The notes beneath the pieces are model-generated. The model ran no database searches and had not been told where the DNA came from. It worked only from the letters and a program-made list of their open reading frames with translations. Shown piece after piece: positions 37,040 to 45,054 of a stretch of 64,000 bases of DNA; the first letter of the stretch is position 1, and every line of letters starts with the position of its first letter. The stretch is taken from NCBI RefSeq assembly GCF_030486405.1, contig NZ_CP129613.1, positions 3,224,001-3,288,000 of the forward strand, given 5' to 3'. Source of the DNA: Mycolicibacterium sp. HK-90 (GTDB lineage: Bacteria > Actinomycetota > Actinomycetes > Mycobacteriales > Mycobacteriaceae). A program made the position numbers and the translations under genes.

Positions 37040-37951
37040 TCAGGCCGCACCCACCAGGAGCGGTGACGGGGTCAGGTTGAGCCGGGCGACCGCCTCGCGG
37101 ACGTCGGCCTGCCACAACCACAATCGGTAGACCGGGTCGATCTCGAAGTAGTCCTCGGGTCCGAACAACACCCGGGTCCGCATGTCCACGCAGTAGCGTT
37201 CACGCCACCCGAAGCGATCGCCGACAGGTTCGCCGTCCACGATGATCGCCTTGGCGATGGCATACAGGCGCTCGGCCGAGCGGTACTCATAGGCCGGCAA
37301 CGAATGCTCGTCAGCCCAGATCCCGAGCTTGCTCTCAGCCGCGTTCGCGGCGGCCTCGAGCATCAGCGGCAGGTCCAGTTCGCCCGGAATCGACGGGTAG
37401 AGGATGAACGGCACGGCCCACCCCGCGCGCACCATGTCCAGATTGAACGTGGACCGTTCGGCGCGCGGAATCGACTGGAGCTCAGCCTTGGAATAGTTCG
37501 GGGCGACGTAGGCCAGCAGTCGGCCGTGACCCTCGAACGGGGTATCTGCGGTACGTACGAACAGCAGGCGCTTGGTGCCGTTCGGACGGGTAAGTCGTTG
37601 TTCGGCATTGGATTTCGCGAAGTCCGCGGCTGCGGTGCCCTGGGTGAACTGCAGCGTGCCCGCGGTGCCGGTGGTCAACTTGGGCAGCAGGTGGTCGGCG
37701 AACCGGCGCGAGATCGGAACCTCGCCGGGGCGATCCTGGATCCACTGCGCCAGCTGGGCCAGTTTGACGTCCATGCGGGCGGCGCCCTCGGTGGATCGGG
37801 CGGTGACCTCGGGGGTGTCGATCGACAGCATGCGTACCGGCATGCGGATCGACGGGGTGTCGCCGTCGTGAATGTCGACCAGTGACTTGGTGTCCAACGA
37901 CGGCAGACTCACACCGCTGGGAGACCAGAAGATCTGTACCGCGTCAATCAC
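37040..37951 (-). CDS. Staphylococcal-nuclease-like (SNase) domain protein, cytoplasmic
   Basis: 303 residues without signal peptide. IHDGDTPSIRMPVRMLSIDTPEV (residues 27-49, two parts) and GHGRLLAYV (141-149) match the thermonuclease pattern: Arg40, Asp45, Glu48 and Arg144 correspond to the catalytic Arg35, Asp40, Glu43 and Arg87, with the same Arg-to-Glu spacing. A long helical insert (about 55-125) separates the two blocks, and LDMVRAGWA and ESKLGIWA follow as in the SNase fold. It could cut DNA or RNA inside the cell, or be a SNase-fold protein with another role. Confidence 0.7.
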   Translation of the reverse strand: MIDAVQIFWSPSGVSLPSLDTKSLVDIHDGDTPSIRMPVRMLSIDTPEVTARSTEGAARMDVKLAQLAQWIQDRPGEVPISRRFADHLLPKLTTGTAGTLQFTQGTAAADFAKSNAEQRLTRPNGTKRLLFVRTADTPFEGHGRLLAYVAPNYSKAELQSIPRAERSTFNLDMVRAGWAVPFILYPSIPGELDLPLMLEAAANAAESKLGIWADEHSLPAYEYRSAERLYAIAKAIIVDGEPVGDRFGWRERYCVDMRTRVLFGPEDYFEIDPVYRLWLWQADVREAVARLNLTPSPLLVGAA

Positions 37952-37996
37952 GATCGCTTCCTTTTCTGTGGGCCGGCCTGGGCCGGGTGACGCGAG

Positions 37997-38028
37997 CCTG
38001 ACACCACCACGCTAGGTGCGGTGTCAGG
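37997..38028 (-). terminator. Hairpin between the membrane-protein gene and the SNase-like gene
   Basis: CCTGACACC at 37997-38005 and GGTGTCAGG at 38020-38028 form a perfect 9-bp stem with a 14-nt loop, placed after the stop of the minus-strand gene 38076-39098 and 45 bp before the next start. No T-run, so it is a weak candidate. Confidence 0.35.
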
Positions 38029-38075
38029 GCGGACGCGCGCGTAGTCCGCTACTCGAATTCGAGGGTCGGCCGGCA

Positions 38076-39098
38076 TCACGAGTTGTCTTTGGACGCGACG
38101 TTGTCGAGCAGACTTTGGGTTTGGCGGTCCACCAATCCGGTAATGCCCTGCTGCGATGCCCCGAACAGCAGCGAGTACCCGACCAGATGGGCGTTGGTGG
38201 TGAGGTTGACGCCGTCGCCGGCGATGCCCGCCTTGACCATCAGCAAGCCGGCGACGGCAGTGAGCGCGCCGGTCGGCAGCTTCAGCAGCAACGACGCCAT
38301 CGGCAGCGCGTATGCCGTGGACGTCCCCTTCATCCGGCGGATGGCCACCGCACCAACCAGACTGGCACTCACCAAACCCAGTAGTGCTGCGATGGCGATG
38401 TCGGCACGGGGCATCGAATTGCCGGTTGACACCAGGCCGAACGTGTCGGGTCGCAGCGCGCCCACGACACCGAAGCAGACGGCCAGCAATGCCAGCGCCG
38501 CAGTGGCCCCGAGCAGGATGTTGCGGTAACTGCGCAGCCGGATGCTCTCACTGTCGGAGGCGGCGTGCACCGCCTTGGCGCTGTGCGCCAAGGTTTCCCG
38601 GTCTTGTCCGGTCCACTCCGCGCGTTCCATGACGGCACGGAGGGTCGCCACGGCCTCATGGTCGTCGCCCAGCAGATCCTTTCCGGTGGAGACGATCTCG
38701 GGCAGCCGGGCCCGGACCAGCTCCGGCCCCGCGAGTCGCAGGACTGCGACGTCGATGGCGTGGATCCGAATCCAGCTGGCCTCGACCGCCGCCCCGTTCA
38801 GCAGCCCACGCAGGCTGGGCGGTGCGTTGACGATCTCTTCGGCCTCCGTCAGCCGGTGCTGCGCATCAAGGAATCGAGGGTCGGCACGACACTCTGCCGG
38901 GAGCCCGTCGAGATCGGCACGCAGGTCGGCGAGCCTGCCGCGGGCGATCTCCCGCCACACGGAGGACGGCCGGTGGCGCAACGTGTTTCGAACGCCGATG
39001 ACCGACTGGTCGTCACCTGTCGGCGTTGATTCGGCGCGGTCGAGGATGAGCGTCGGGCGCTCAACGGCCGTCGGGTGTTCAGTCGCCAGCGCAGTCAT
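38076..39098 (-). CDS. Hypothetical membrane protein with soluble N-terminal helical domain
   Basis: 340 residues from ATG 39098, with GAGGTG four bases upstream; an in-frame ATG at 39167 is also open. Residues 1-190 are soluble and helical, rich in Glu/Arg/Ala; the second half has four hydrophobic segments (for example GATAALALLAVCFGVVGAL and AIAALLGLVSASLVGAVAI). No family recognised. Divergent from the LysM gene across 216 bp. Confidence 0.7.
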   Translation of the reverse strand: MTALATEHPTAVERPTLILDRAESTPTGDDQSVIGVRNTLRHRPSSVWREIARGRLADLRADLDGLPAECRADPRFLDAQHRLTEAEEIVNAPPSLRGLLNGAAVEASWIRIHAIDVAVLRLAGPELVRARLPEIVSTGKDLLGDDHEAVATLRAVMERAEWTGQDRETLAHSAKAVHAASDSESIRLRSYRNILLGATAALALLAVCFGVVGALRPDTFGLVSTGNSMPRADIAIAALLGLVSASLVGAVAIRRMKGTSTAYALPMASLLLKLPTGALTAVAGLLMVKAGIAGDGVNLTTNAHLVGYSLLFGASQQGITGLVDRQTQSLLDNVASKDNS

Positions 39099-39314
39099 CG
39101 CGGCACCTCGTACCTCATTGTCATCACCGTCCGGTATCGAACTGACAGGTGGAAGCCATCCCAGCATCGCTCCGGCCGGTTTCTGCAGTCATGCGTAGCG
39201 GGCTACCTCAATCCGGCGTCGCGTTTTCGGGTAGCCGGCTACGCGCGACGATGAGCTGCCCGGCACCGGACACTGAGCCGATCGACGCCTCACACGACCA
39301 GAAAGGCGGCCCAG

Positions 39315-39962
39315 ATGAAGAACTACATCGTGGCTCCGGGGGACACCTTGTTCGGAATCGCGCAACGCGAGTACGGCGACGGTGGTCTCTATCCCGTCAT
39401 CGCCGAACAGAATCACCTCAGCAACCCGGATCTGATCAGCGTCGGCCAGGAACTGCTGATCCCTTACGTCACCTATCGCCACCTGTTCGCGAGCGACGAC
39501 GGAACCGCGGCTCGCAGACAACTCACCGAGTCGTTCTACGGGACCCCGGATCCGGGTATTCAGTTCATCTGGGAAGTGGTCAACGGTGTGGCCCAGCGAC
39601 AGATCCACCGGGGCGCGTGGTTGCTGCTGCCGGAACTCGCCGATGTCGGACACCACACTGTCGTGGCCGGGGAGAGCTTTGCGGGGCTGGCGGGACGGTG
39701 GTACGGCGACGACCATCTGTCGGTGGTCATCGCCAATGCCAACCGGCTCGATCCGGCCACCGATCCGGCGCCCGGGCAGGTGCTGATCATTCCCGGACTC
39801 AACCGGCGTCGCCATGTTGCCGGCGACACCCTCGAATCACTGTGCGTCGATGAGTACGGCGATCACGATGTGGCCACCCGGGCGGCGGTCGTCGCCGCCG
39901 CCAATCACCTCGGCCGGCCACACTCGCTGTTCGCCAATCAAGTGGTGTACTTCCCGTCGTAG
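39315..39962 (+). CDS. LysM-repeat protein without signal peptide
   Basis: 215 residues. The first LysM is canonical (YIVAPGDTLFGIAQREYGDG ... LISVGQELLIP, residues 4-50). Three more LysM-like units follow, the third clear (HTVVAGESFAGLAGRWYGDD ... APGQVLIIPG), the second and fourth degenerate (FYGTPD ... GAWLLLPE; HVAGDTLESLCVDEYGD ... VVYFPS). The protein starts directly with the first LysM, and no signal peptide or membrane segment is visible. LysM domains usually bind peptidoglycan outside the cell; cytoplasmic LysM proteins occur in phage tail and contractile injection systems. Confidence 0.82.
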   Translation: MKNYIVAPGDTLFGIAQREYGDGGLYPVIAEQNHLSNPDLISVGQELLIPYVTYRHLFASDDGTAARRQLTESFYGTPDPGIQFIWEVVNGVAQRQIHRGAWLLLPELADVGHHTVVAGESFAGLAGRWYGDDHLSVVIANANRLDPATDPAPGQVLIIPGLNRRRHVAGDTLESLCVDEYGDHDVATRAAVVAAANHLGRPHSLFANQVVYFPS

Positions 39963-40138
39963 TGCGAGAGTGGTTGTTTGCCAGGCGATCCCACTTCCAC
40001 ACTGAACCGGAGGGTCGTGATCTTCCGGTGGCTCACTTGTGATCGCAACGTGGCGTTGATCGGGCGCTCGTCCGGTTGCAGCGCATGCACAGGGTGTTGT
40101 ACCAATCATCAGGTGTGCGCGGGAAGAAGGGCGATCGG

Positions 40139-41017
40139 ATGACCGGGGTTGGCACAGAAGGCGTTCCAGGGCACTGGCTGACCGCGGCCGAGGTCGCACG
40201 GGCATCGCAGTTGCGCGAGGATCTGGTCGCGCGTTTTCTGCCCGCCACGCCACCGCAGGAAAGTCTCTACAGCCGCGATCTCGTATCGGTCGCCCGCTTC
40301 GTCAAGGCACTCACCGATCTGGGTACCCCTACTGCCGCCGTCGAGGTGGCTGTCGCCGAACTCCGCGCTCGCCCGGATGCCGCGTTCACCGTGGCACTCG
40401 GCAGCGGGAGCGCCGGCCGCCGCCGGCCACTGAGTTCCTTGCTGGGTACCAATCGTTCGCGGGTCTGGACAACGGTCGGCGTCACGACTGCGGCCGCGTT
40501 GATCGTCGGCGGCGTAATGGCCGTCTCAGCACCGGGGCATGAGGGGGAACAGGCCGGCGCCGGTACGGAAGCATCGACTGCGGCCAAACCGGTTCCCGCC
40601 GAGGTGGTTGCGCCGGCCGTCAGGAACGAGTCGGGCGCCCCTGCTGCCCAGGCATTCGCCGCGGCCAAGCCTGATCCGGTGTGCACTCAGTGGCAGCGGG
40701 TCAGTGCGGGATTCGACGGCAAGCAGCAGGCGTGGGCCAAGACCGATCATCGGGTGCCGGCTGCGCGCTGGTCATTCAAGCAGCGGTCGGTGACCATGGC
40801 CGTCATACCGGTGCTGCGGGAGGAGGCTGCCGAACTGCGCCGATTGGCCGACAAGGCCAAGGATCCGCTGCTGATCGGCCTGCTGCGCGCCCAGTCTCGG
40901 TACGTGGACAACTATGCCGGCAAGCTGCCGAAGTTCCAGCCGGGCGACCATGCCGGCTGGAATGCGGCCACCGCGATGGATGGTGCAGTGAAAGCCGTGT
41001 GCTCCACGCCGCGTTGA
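40139..41017 (+). CDS. MerR-like HTH, membrane-anchored hypothetical protein
   Basis: 292 residues from ATG 40139. Residues 13-80 resemble a MerR-type DNA-binding region (LTAAEVARASQLREDLVARF ... RDLVSVARFVKALTDLGTP). One transmembrane segment lies at about 110-131 (VGVTTAAALIVGGVMAVSA). The C-terminal 160 residues would be outside, with two cysteines (near 182 and 288) able to form a disulphide, after an Ala/Pro/Glu-rich linker. The architecture suggests a one-component transmembrane regulator, but similarity of the HTH is partial and the role is inferred. Confidence 0.65.
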   Translation: MTGVGTEGVPGHWLTAAEVARASQLREDLVARFLPATPPQESLYSRDLVSVARFVKALTDLGTPTAAVEVAVAELRARPDAAFTVALGSGSAGRRRPLSSLLGTNRSRVWTTVGVTTAAALIVGGVMAVSAPGHEGEQAGAGTEASTAAKPVPAEVVAPAVRNESGAPAAQAFAAAKPDPVCTQWQRVSAGFDGKQQAWAKTDHRVPAARWSFKQRSVTMAVIPVLREEAAELRRLADKAKDPLLIGLLRAQSRYVDNYAGKLPKFQPGDHAGWNAATAMDGAVKAVCSTPR

Positions 41018-41075
41018 GCATCGACTCGGTCCGTGGCGGGACAGCGCGGCCGGCTCCGATCGGAAACCGGTGCTC

Positions 41076-41381
41076 CTACAGCGGAATCCAGGTGCCGAGA
41101 AACCAGAAACCCCAGCCATGTCCGTCTCCGGCGGGTACCGGTGTCACCCGCTGACCATTCCAATCGAAGGGTTGGTGATCGCGACGTCCCTGATCGATGC
41201 CGCGATTGTGCCACTCTTCGGGCCGGGGGCCTCGGTCGTCGCGACGGTCGCACGGCGCGCCCGGACGGTCGCAGCCCGGCCCGGGATCGGCGCCGGCGGT
41301 GCCGATACCGACGCCGAACAACCCGGCCAGGCCGATGCCTGCCGCGATCGCCGATGCACCCACGGTCTTCTTGAAATACAT
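41076..41381 (-). CDS. Small secreted protein with WGxWxxGxxxP tail (first copy)
   Basis: 101 residues from ATG 41381, preceded by GGAGTAAGG. Signal peptide at residues 1-31 (KKTVGASAIAAGIGLAGLFG, cleavage after AGA). The mature part is Asp/Arg/Gly/Pro-rich with two cysteines (CDRPGAPC) and ends in WGFWFLGTWIPL. The end resembles that of the protein at 43284-43556. No function known. Confidence 0.75.
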   Translation of the reverse strand: MYFKKTVGASAIAAGIGLAGLFGVGIGTAGADPGPGCDRPGAPCDRRDDRGPRPEEWHNRGIDQGRRDHQPFDWNGQRVTPVPAGDGHGWGFWFLGTWIPL

Positions 41382-41514
41382 TGCCTTACTCCGTTTCTCA
41401 CCAGTGCGACGACGGTGCCGCACGGAAGGCAACGCTATTTCGGCCGGTTGTGTCAGCCCTGTGTTGATCGTTGGTGCCGGCTGTGGGAGCTGTGACGGGA
41501 CGACAGCCCGGCGT

Positions 41515-42036
41515 TCACCAGGTGAGGTTGTGTTTCTCGAAGTGGCGGGCCAGCGCCTCCATGTACTCGTCACCGTGGAACGGGCCGCGGGCGCCGATGG
41601 CCCTCTCCAGGAACGGCCCGTACTCCTCGTCGTTGACATAGGTCGACCAGTGCGTGATCTGCCCGTCCTCGTTGGTGTCGATGAAGCTGATCGAGTAGAA
41701 GCCCATCGTCTCGCCGTCGGCGGTCGTGCCTTCCCACCGATAGCGCATGACCAGGCCGTTCTCGGCCGGCCAGAACTTGTGATCGACAGGTTTCCAGTCC
41801 GGGAACACCACCGAGTACGCCTTGGCCTCGACCGTGGCCGCGACATCGAACGAGGTGGCGACATCCTTGAGGACGAGTTCCTGGCCGGCCACGAAGTACG
41901 GCGAGGTGTACACGGCGTCGTCGGTGAACTCCCACTCGTCGTAGGACTCGCCTTCCTGCACCTTCCGTAGCACGTACTTGTCGCGGTAGCTCTCCGCCAT
42001 GCGGCGGTGTTTCGCAATTCTGTCCACCAGATCCAT
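41515..42036 (-). CDS. NTF2/SnoaL-fold protein
   Basis: 173 residues from ATG 42036, preceded by AAGGAC. It follows the nuclear-transport-factor-2-like pattern: N-terminal helix with RMAESYRDKY, W-x-F-x-D-D-A-V-Y start of the cone, and YSISFIDTNEDGQITHWSTYV toward the end. Proteins of this kind are isomerases, dehydratases or cyclases, or have no enzyme function. It has its own promoter with a palindromic operator, 268 bp downstream of a meta-cleavage-type hydrolase gene on the same strand. Confidence 0.75.
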   Translation of the reverse strand: MDLVDRIAKHRRMAESYRDKYVLRKVQEGESYDEWEFTDDAVYTSPYFVAGQELVLKDVATSFDVAATVEAKAYSVVFPDWKPVDHKFWPAENGLVMRYRWEGTTADGETMGFYSISFIDTNEDGQITHWSTYVNDEEYGPFLERAIGARGPFHGDEYMEALARHFEKHNLTW

Positions 42037-42104
42037 TGCAGTCCTTATCAATTGGGGAGCAATAGGGCCACGCCGGAAGGTCGTGTGGCGCAGCGCACAC
42101 ACTG

Positions 42105-42140
42105 AATATACAGATCTGTATCAAAGATTCAACGATGAAT
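42105..42140 (-). promoter_or_regulatory. Promoter of the NTF2-fold gene with perfect palindromes
   Basis: Minus-strand TTGAAT (42132-42127), a 16-bp spacer and TATATT (42110-42105) look like -35 and -10. ATACAGATCTGTAT (42108-42121), a perfect 14-bp palindrome, covers the spacer and the -10 edge. ATTCA-ACGA-TGAAT (42127-42140), also perfect, covers the -35 box. A TetR-type repressor is likely, but no regulator gene is adjacent. The rest of the 268-bp gap (42037-42304) shows nothing else. Confidence 0.6.
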
Positions 42141-42304
42141 TTGGGACGGCGAGGCGGGTGCCCGACTGCCACCAGGGTGCACGTGGATGGGCGGGATGAC
42201 ACCGGGCCGCCCAGGGCTCGCGGCGCATCGCCCTTGCCGTGAGGTGGTCGACCAGCTCAAGAGAGTCCAGACTCCCGGAAGCGGGAGCGTTGGATCCGCG
42301 GAGG

Positions 42305-43150
42305 TCAGTCGCGGGTCAAGAATCCCAACACGGTCTGCTCGAAGGCCGCTTTGGCCTCGATCATTGCCCAGTGTCCCCAGTTGGGGAACACATGCAGTTC
42401 GGCGTTCGGGATCGTCCGCATCGGGATCAGCGCCATGTCGAGCGGACTGACCCGGTCATCCCGGCCCCAGGTCAACAGGGTGGGCGCGGCGACCTTGTGC
42501 ATCTGAGCCCAGGGCATGGGCACATCGGAGGCACGCATGGCGGCCATCATCCCGGCGAATGCGGCCTTGCCGTACATGCGTTTGGCCGCCGCCAGCGTCT
42601 TGGGATCGGTCGCCAGTTCCCAGCGCTGCTCGATGAGCTCATCGGTGACCAGCGCGGGGTCGTAGACCATCGAGTTCAGCCAATCGACCAGGCGCTGGCG
42701 CGTCGGATCCTCGGTGAACTCCTGCAGCAGCCGAATGCCTTCGCTCGGCCCAGGGCTGAACACGTTGGTTCCGATACCGCCAATCGTGACGAGCTTGCGA
42801 ACGCGGCCGGGCTGATGGATCGCGAAGTTGATCCCGACGCCGCCGCCCATCGAGTTGCCGACGATGTGGACACGCTCGACACCGAGGGCGTCCAGGAAGG
42901 GTCCGACCACGGCTTGGGCGGTCACCATCGGATGACCGCCGATGTCGTCGGTGACGCCGAACCCCGGGAATTCGAGGATGAGACAACGGAAATGGCGTAC
43001 GAATGTGGGCAGAATCCCGTGGAAATTGCGCCAACCCGTCACGCCAGGACCTGAGCCGTGCAGAAACAGCAGGGCCGGTCCCTCGCCGGCGTCGTAGTAC
43101 CGCAATACGCCGGCGGGTGTCTCGATCTCCCTCAGCTCCAGGTCGGTCAT
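42305..43150 (-). CDS. Alpha/beta hydrolase, meta-cleavage product hydrolase-like (BphD/HsaD type)
   Basis: 281 residues from ATG 43150. Nucleophile elbow GNSMGGG, oxyanion region LHGSGPGVTGWRNF (the HGSGPG loop is typical of C-C bond hydrolases), acid in GRDDRVS and catalytic His in NWGHWAMIE. Such enzymes cut vinylogous diketones made by extradiol ring cleavage, in aromatic or steroid degradation. No ring-cleavage dioxygenase is adjacent; the Rieske oxygenase lies 16 kb away. Confidence 0.87.
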   Translation of the reverse strand: MTDLELREIETPAGVLRYYDAGEGPALLFLHGSGPGVTGWRNFHGILPTFVRHFRCLILEFPGFGVTDDIGGHPMVTAQAVVGPFLDALGVERVHIVGNSMGGGVGINFAIHQPGRVRKLVTIGGIGTNVFSPGPSEGIRLLQEFTEDPTRQRLVDWLNSMVYDPALVTDELIEQRWELATDPKTLAAAKRMYGKAAFAGMMAAMRASDVPMPWAQMHKVAAPTLLTWGRDDRVSPLDMALIPMRTIPNAELHVFPNWGHWAMIEAKAAFEQTVLGFLTRD

Positions 43151-43283
43151 GCCGACAAACTTACGGGTCGGCGAGCCGCACCCGGATCGCAGTCCCGCCC
43201 GATGGAACACGATCCGCTACTGCTGAGCGAAGACTCCGCCACCGCAGGCCGCACCTGCGATGACGGAGAGCGGATGATCCCGA

Positions 43284-43556
43284 CTAGAACGTCGGCACGA
43301 ACACGCCGTTCATCCAGACGCCCCAGTGATTCCAACCCTCATCCCAAACCTGAGGGTTGCCAGAACCCCATGCCGGCGCTGCCGGGGTCGGTGGGGCCCA
43401 TGCAGGCGGTGTGCCCGGATTCGGGCCCCCAGGGATCGTCATACCAATCATCGGCTGCGGTGGCGCGGCGCTTCCCGTGGCTGCGCTCAGCCCGACGGCC
43501 CCGGCCGCCATTGCACCTGCAACAGCTGCGGTTCCAATGATCTTGGTGATCTTCAT
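43284..43556 (-). CDS. Small secreted protein with WGxWxxGxxxP tail (second copy)
   Basis: 90 residues from ATG 43556, preceded by GGAGGT. Signal peptide at 1-31 (KITKIIGTAAVAGAMAAGAV, Ala-X-Ala cleavage region SAAP). The mature part is Pro/Gly/Trp-rich and ends in WGVWMNGVFVPTF, matching the end of the protein at 41076-41381. Likely extracellular or cell-wall associated; function unknown. Confidence 0.75.
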   Translation of the reverse strand: MKITKIIGTAAVAGAMAAGAVGLSAATGSAAPPQPMIGMTIPGGPNPGTPPAWAPPTPAAPAWGSGNPQVWDEGWNHWGVWMNGVFVPTF

Positions 43557-43739
43557 GCCGTAGACCTCCAATCCGTATTCGGATGAATCTCACGGACCCG
43601 TTGGCTATCCGGTCTCGGCGCGCGGTAAACCTCGTGAAGTCAAAGAAAATTCGTTCGAAGGATGGCAGTTCTTCGCCACCGCCGGGATGCCGATTGCACT
43701 GGTCGAAGAGGTGAGCGCGCGCCCGACTACAGTGTCGGC

Positions 43740-45041
43740 ATGACGCTGCACGCCGACGCCACCCATCCGGACCTGGTTACCGTCGAGGTGCCTACGCACT
43801 GGTACAACCTCGCAGCCGAACTCGATCAGCCGATCCCTCCGCACCTGCACCCCGGCACCAAGGAGCCGGTCGGCCCGGACGATCTGGCGGCGCTCTTCCC
43901 GACCGGATTGATCGCGCAGGAGGTGTCGACCGAGGCCTACATCGCGATCCCTGACGTGGTGCGAGACATCTATTCGATGTGGCGGCCATCGCCGTTGATC
44001 AGGGCCCGGAGGTTCGAGAAATCGCTCAACACCGGAGCCCATATCTACGTCAAGTACGAAGGTGTCAGCCCGGTGGGCAGCCACAAGACCAATTCCGCTG
44101 TGGCACAGGCTTATTACAACAGCATCGACGGGGTCCGGAAACTGACCACCGAGACCGGTGCCGGTCAGTGGGGCAGCGCATTGTCCTTCGCCGGAGCTCA
44201 GTTCGGTCTTGAGGTCGAGGTGTGGCAGGTCCGCGCGTCCTACGAATCGAAGCCCTACCGCGGGCATCTGATGCGGACGTACGGCGGCACCGTCCACTCG
44301 AGCCCGTCGAACCTCACCGCGGCGGGCCGCGCGATCCTGGCGCAGCACCCCGACACCACCGGCAGCCTCGGTATGGCCGTCAGCGAGGCGGTCGAGGTGG
44401 CCGCCGGCGACCCCGATACGCGCTACGCCCTCGGTAGCGTGCTCAATCACGTGGTGCTCCACCAGAGTGTCATCGGCCTGGAAGCCGTGGCGCAACTCGC
44501 CGCGTTCGAGCCGGACGGTGCGGATGTCGTCTTCGGCTGCGCCGGCGGTGGTTCCAACCTCGCCGGGTTGGCGTTCCCGTTCCTGCGCGAGAAGATCCAC
44601 GGCCGGTCGAATCCGAAGGTGGTGGCCGCGGAGCCGGCAGCGTGTCCGTCGATCACACAGGGGGAGTACCGCTACGACCATGGCGACGTGGCCGGGTTGA
44701 CGCCGCTGCTAAAGATGCACACGCTCGGTATGGATTTCGTGCCGGATCCAATCCACGCCGGCGGACTGCGCTACCACGGCATGGCACCGGCTCTCAGCCA
44801 CACCGTCGAACTGGGTCTGGTCGAGGGCATCGCCATCTCGCAGCACGATGCGTTCTCAGCCGGCGTCCAGTTCGCCCGCACCCAAGGCATCGTGCCTGCG
44901 CCGGAGGCAACGCACGCCATCGCGGCCGCCGCCGCGCACGTGGCCGACGACGCGTCCGAGCAGGTGGTCGTGATCGGGCTGTCGGGCCACGGTCAACTCG
45001 ACCTGCCCGCGTACGCGGAATTTCTCGACGGCAATTTCTGA
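43740..45041 (+). CDS. TrpB2-type tryptophan synthase beta-like enzyme
   Basis: 433 residues from ATG 43740, the length of the TrpB2 subgroup rather than TrpB1 (about 400). The PLP lysine is Lys116 in VGSHKTNSA; TETGAGQWG, the phosphate-binding CAGGGSNLAG, and the C-terminal IGLSGHGQLD are further signatures. TrpB2 enzymes make tryptophan from indole and serine, often without TrpA; none of the trp operon genes are nearby, so a role in indole salvage or another beta-replacement reaction is possible. Converges with the L,D-transpeptidase gene (13-bp gap). Confidence 0.9.
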   Translation: MTLHADATHPDLVTVEVPTHWYNLAAELDQPIPPHLHPGTKEPVGPDDLAALFPTGLIAQEVSTEAYIAIPDVVRDIYSMWRPSPLIRARRFEKSLNTGAHIYVKYEGVSPVGSHKTNSAVAQAYYNSIDGVRKLTTETGAGQWGSALSFAGAQFGLEVEVWQVRASYESKPYRGHLMRTYGGTVHSSPSNLTAAGRAILAQHPDTTGSLGMAVSEAVEVAAGDPDTRYALGSVLNHVVLHQSVIGLEAVAQLAAFEPDGADVVFGCAGGGSNLAGLAFPFLREKIHGRSNPKVVAAEPAACPSITQGEYRYDHGDVAGLTPLLKMHTLGMDFVPDPIHAGGLRYHGMAPALSHTVELGLVEGIAISQHDAFSAGVQFARTQGIVPAPEATHAIAAAAAHVADDASEQVVVIGLSGHGQLDLPAYAEFLDGNF

Positions 45042-45054
45042 GCCGGCGTCACGC

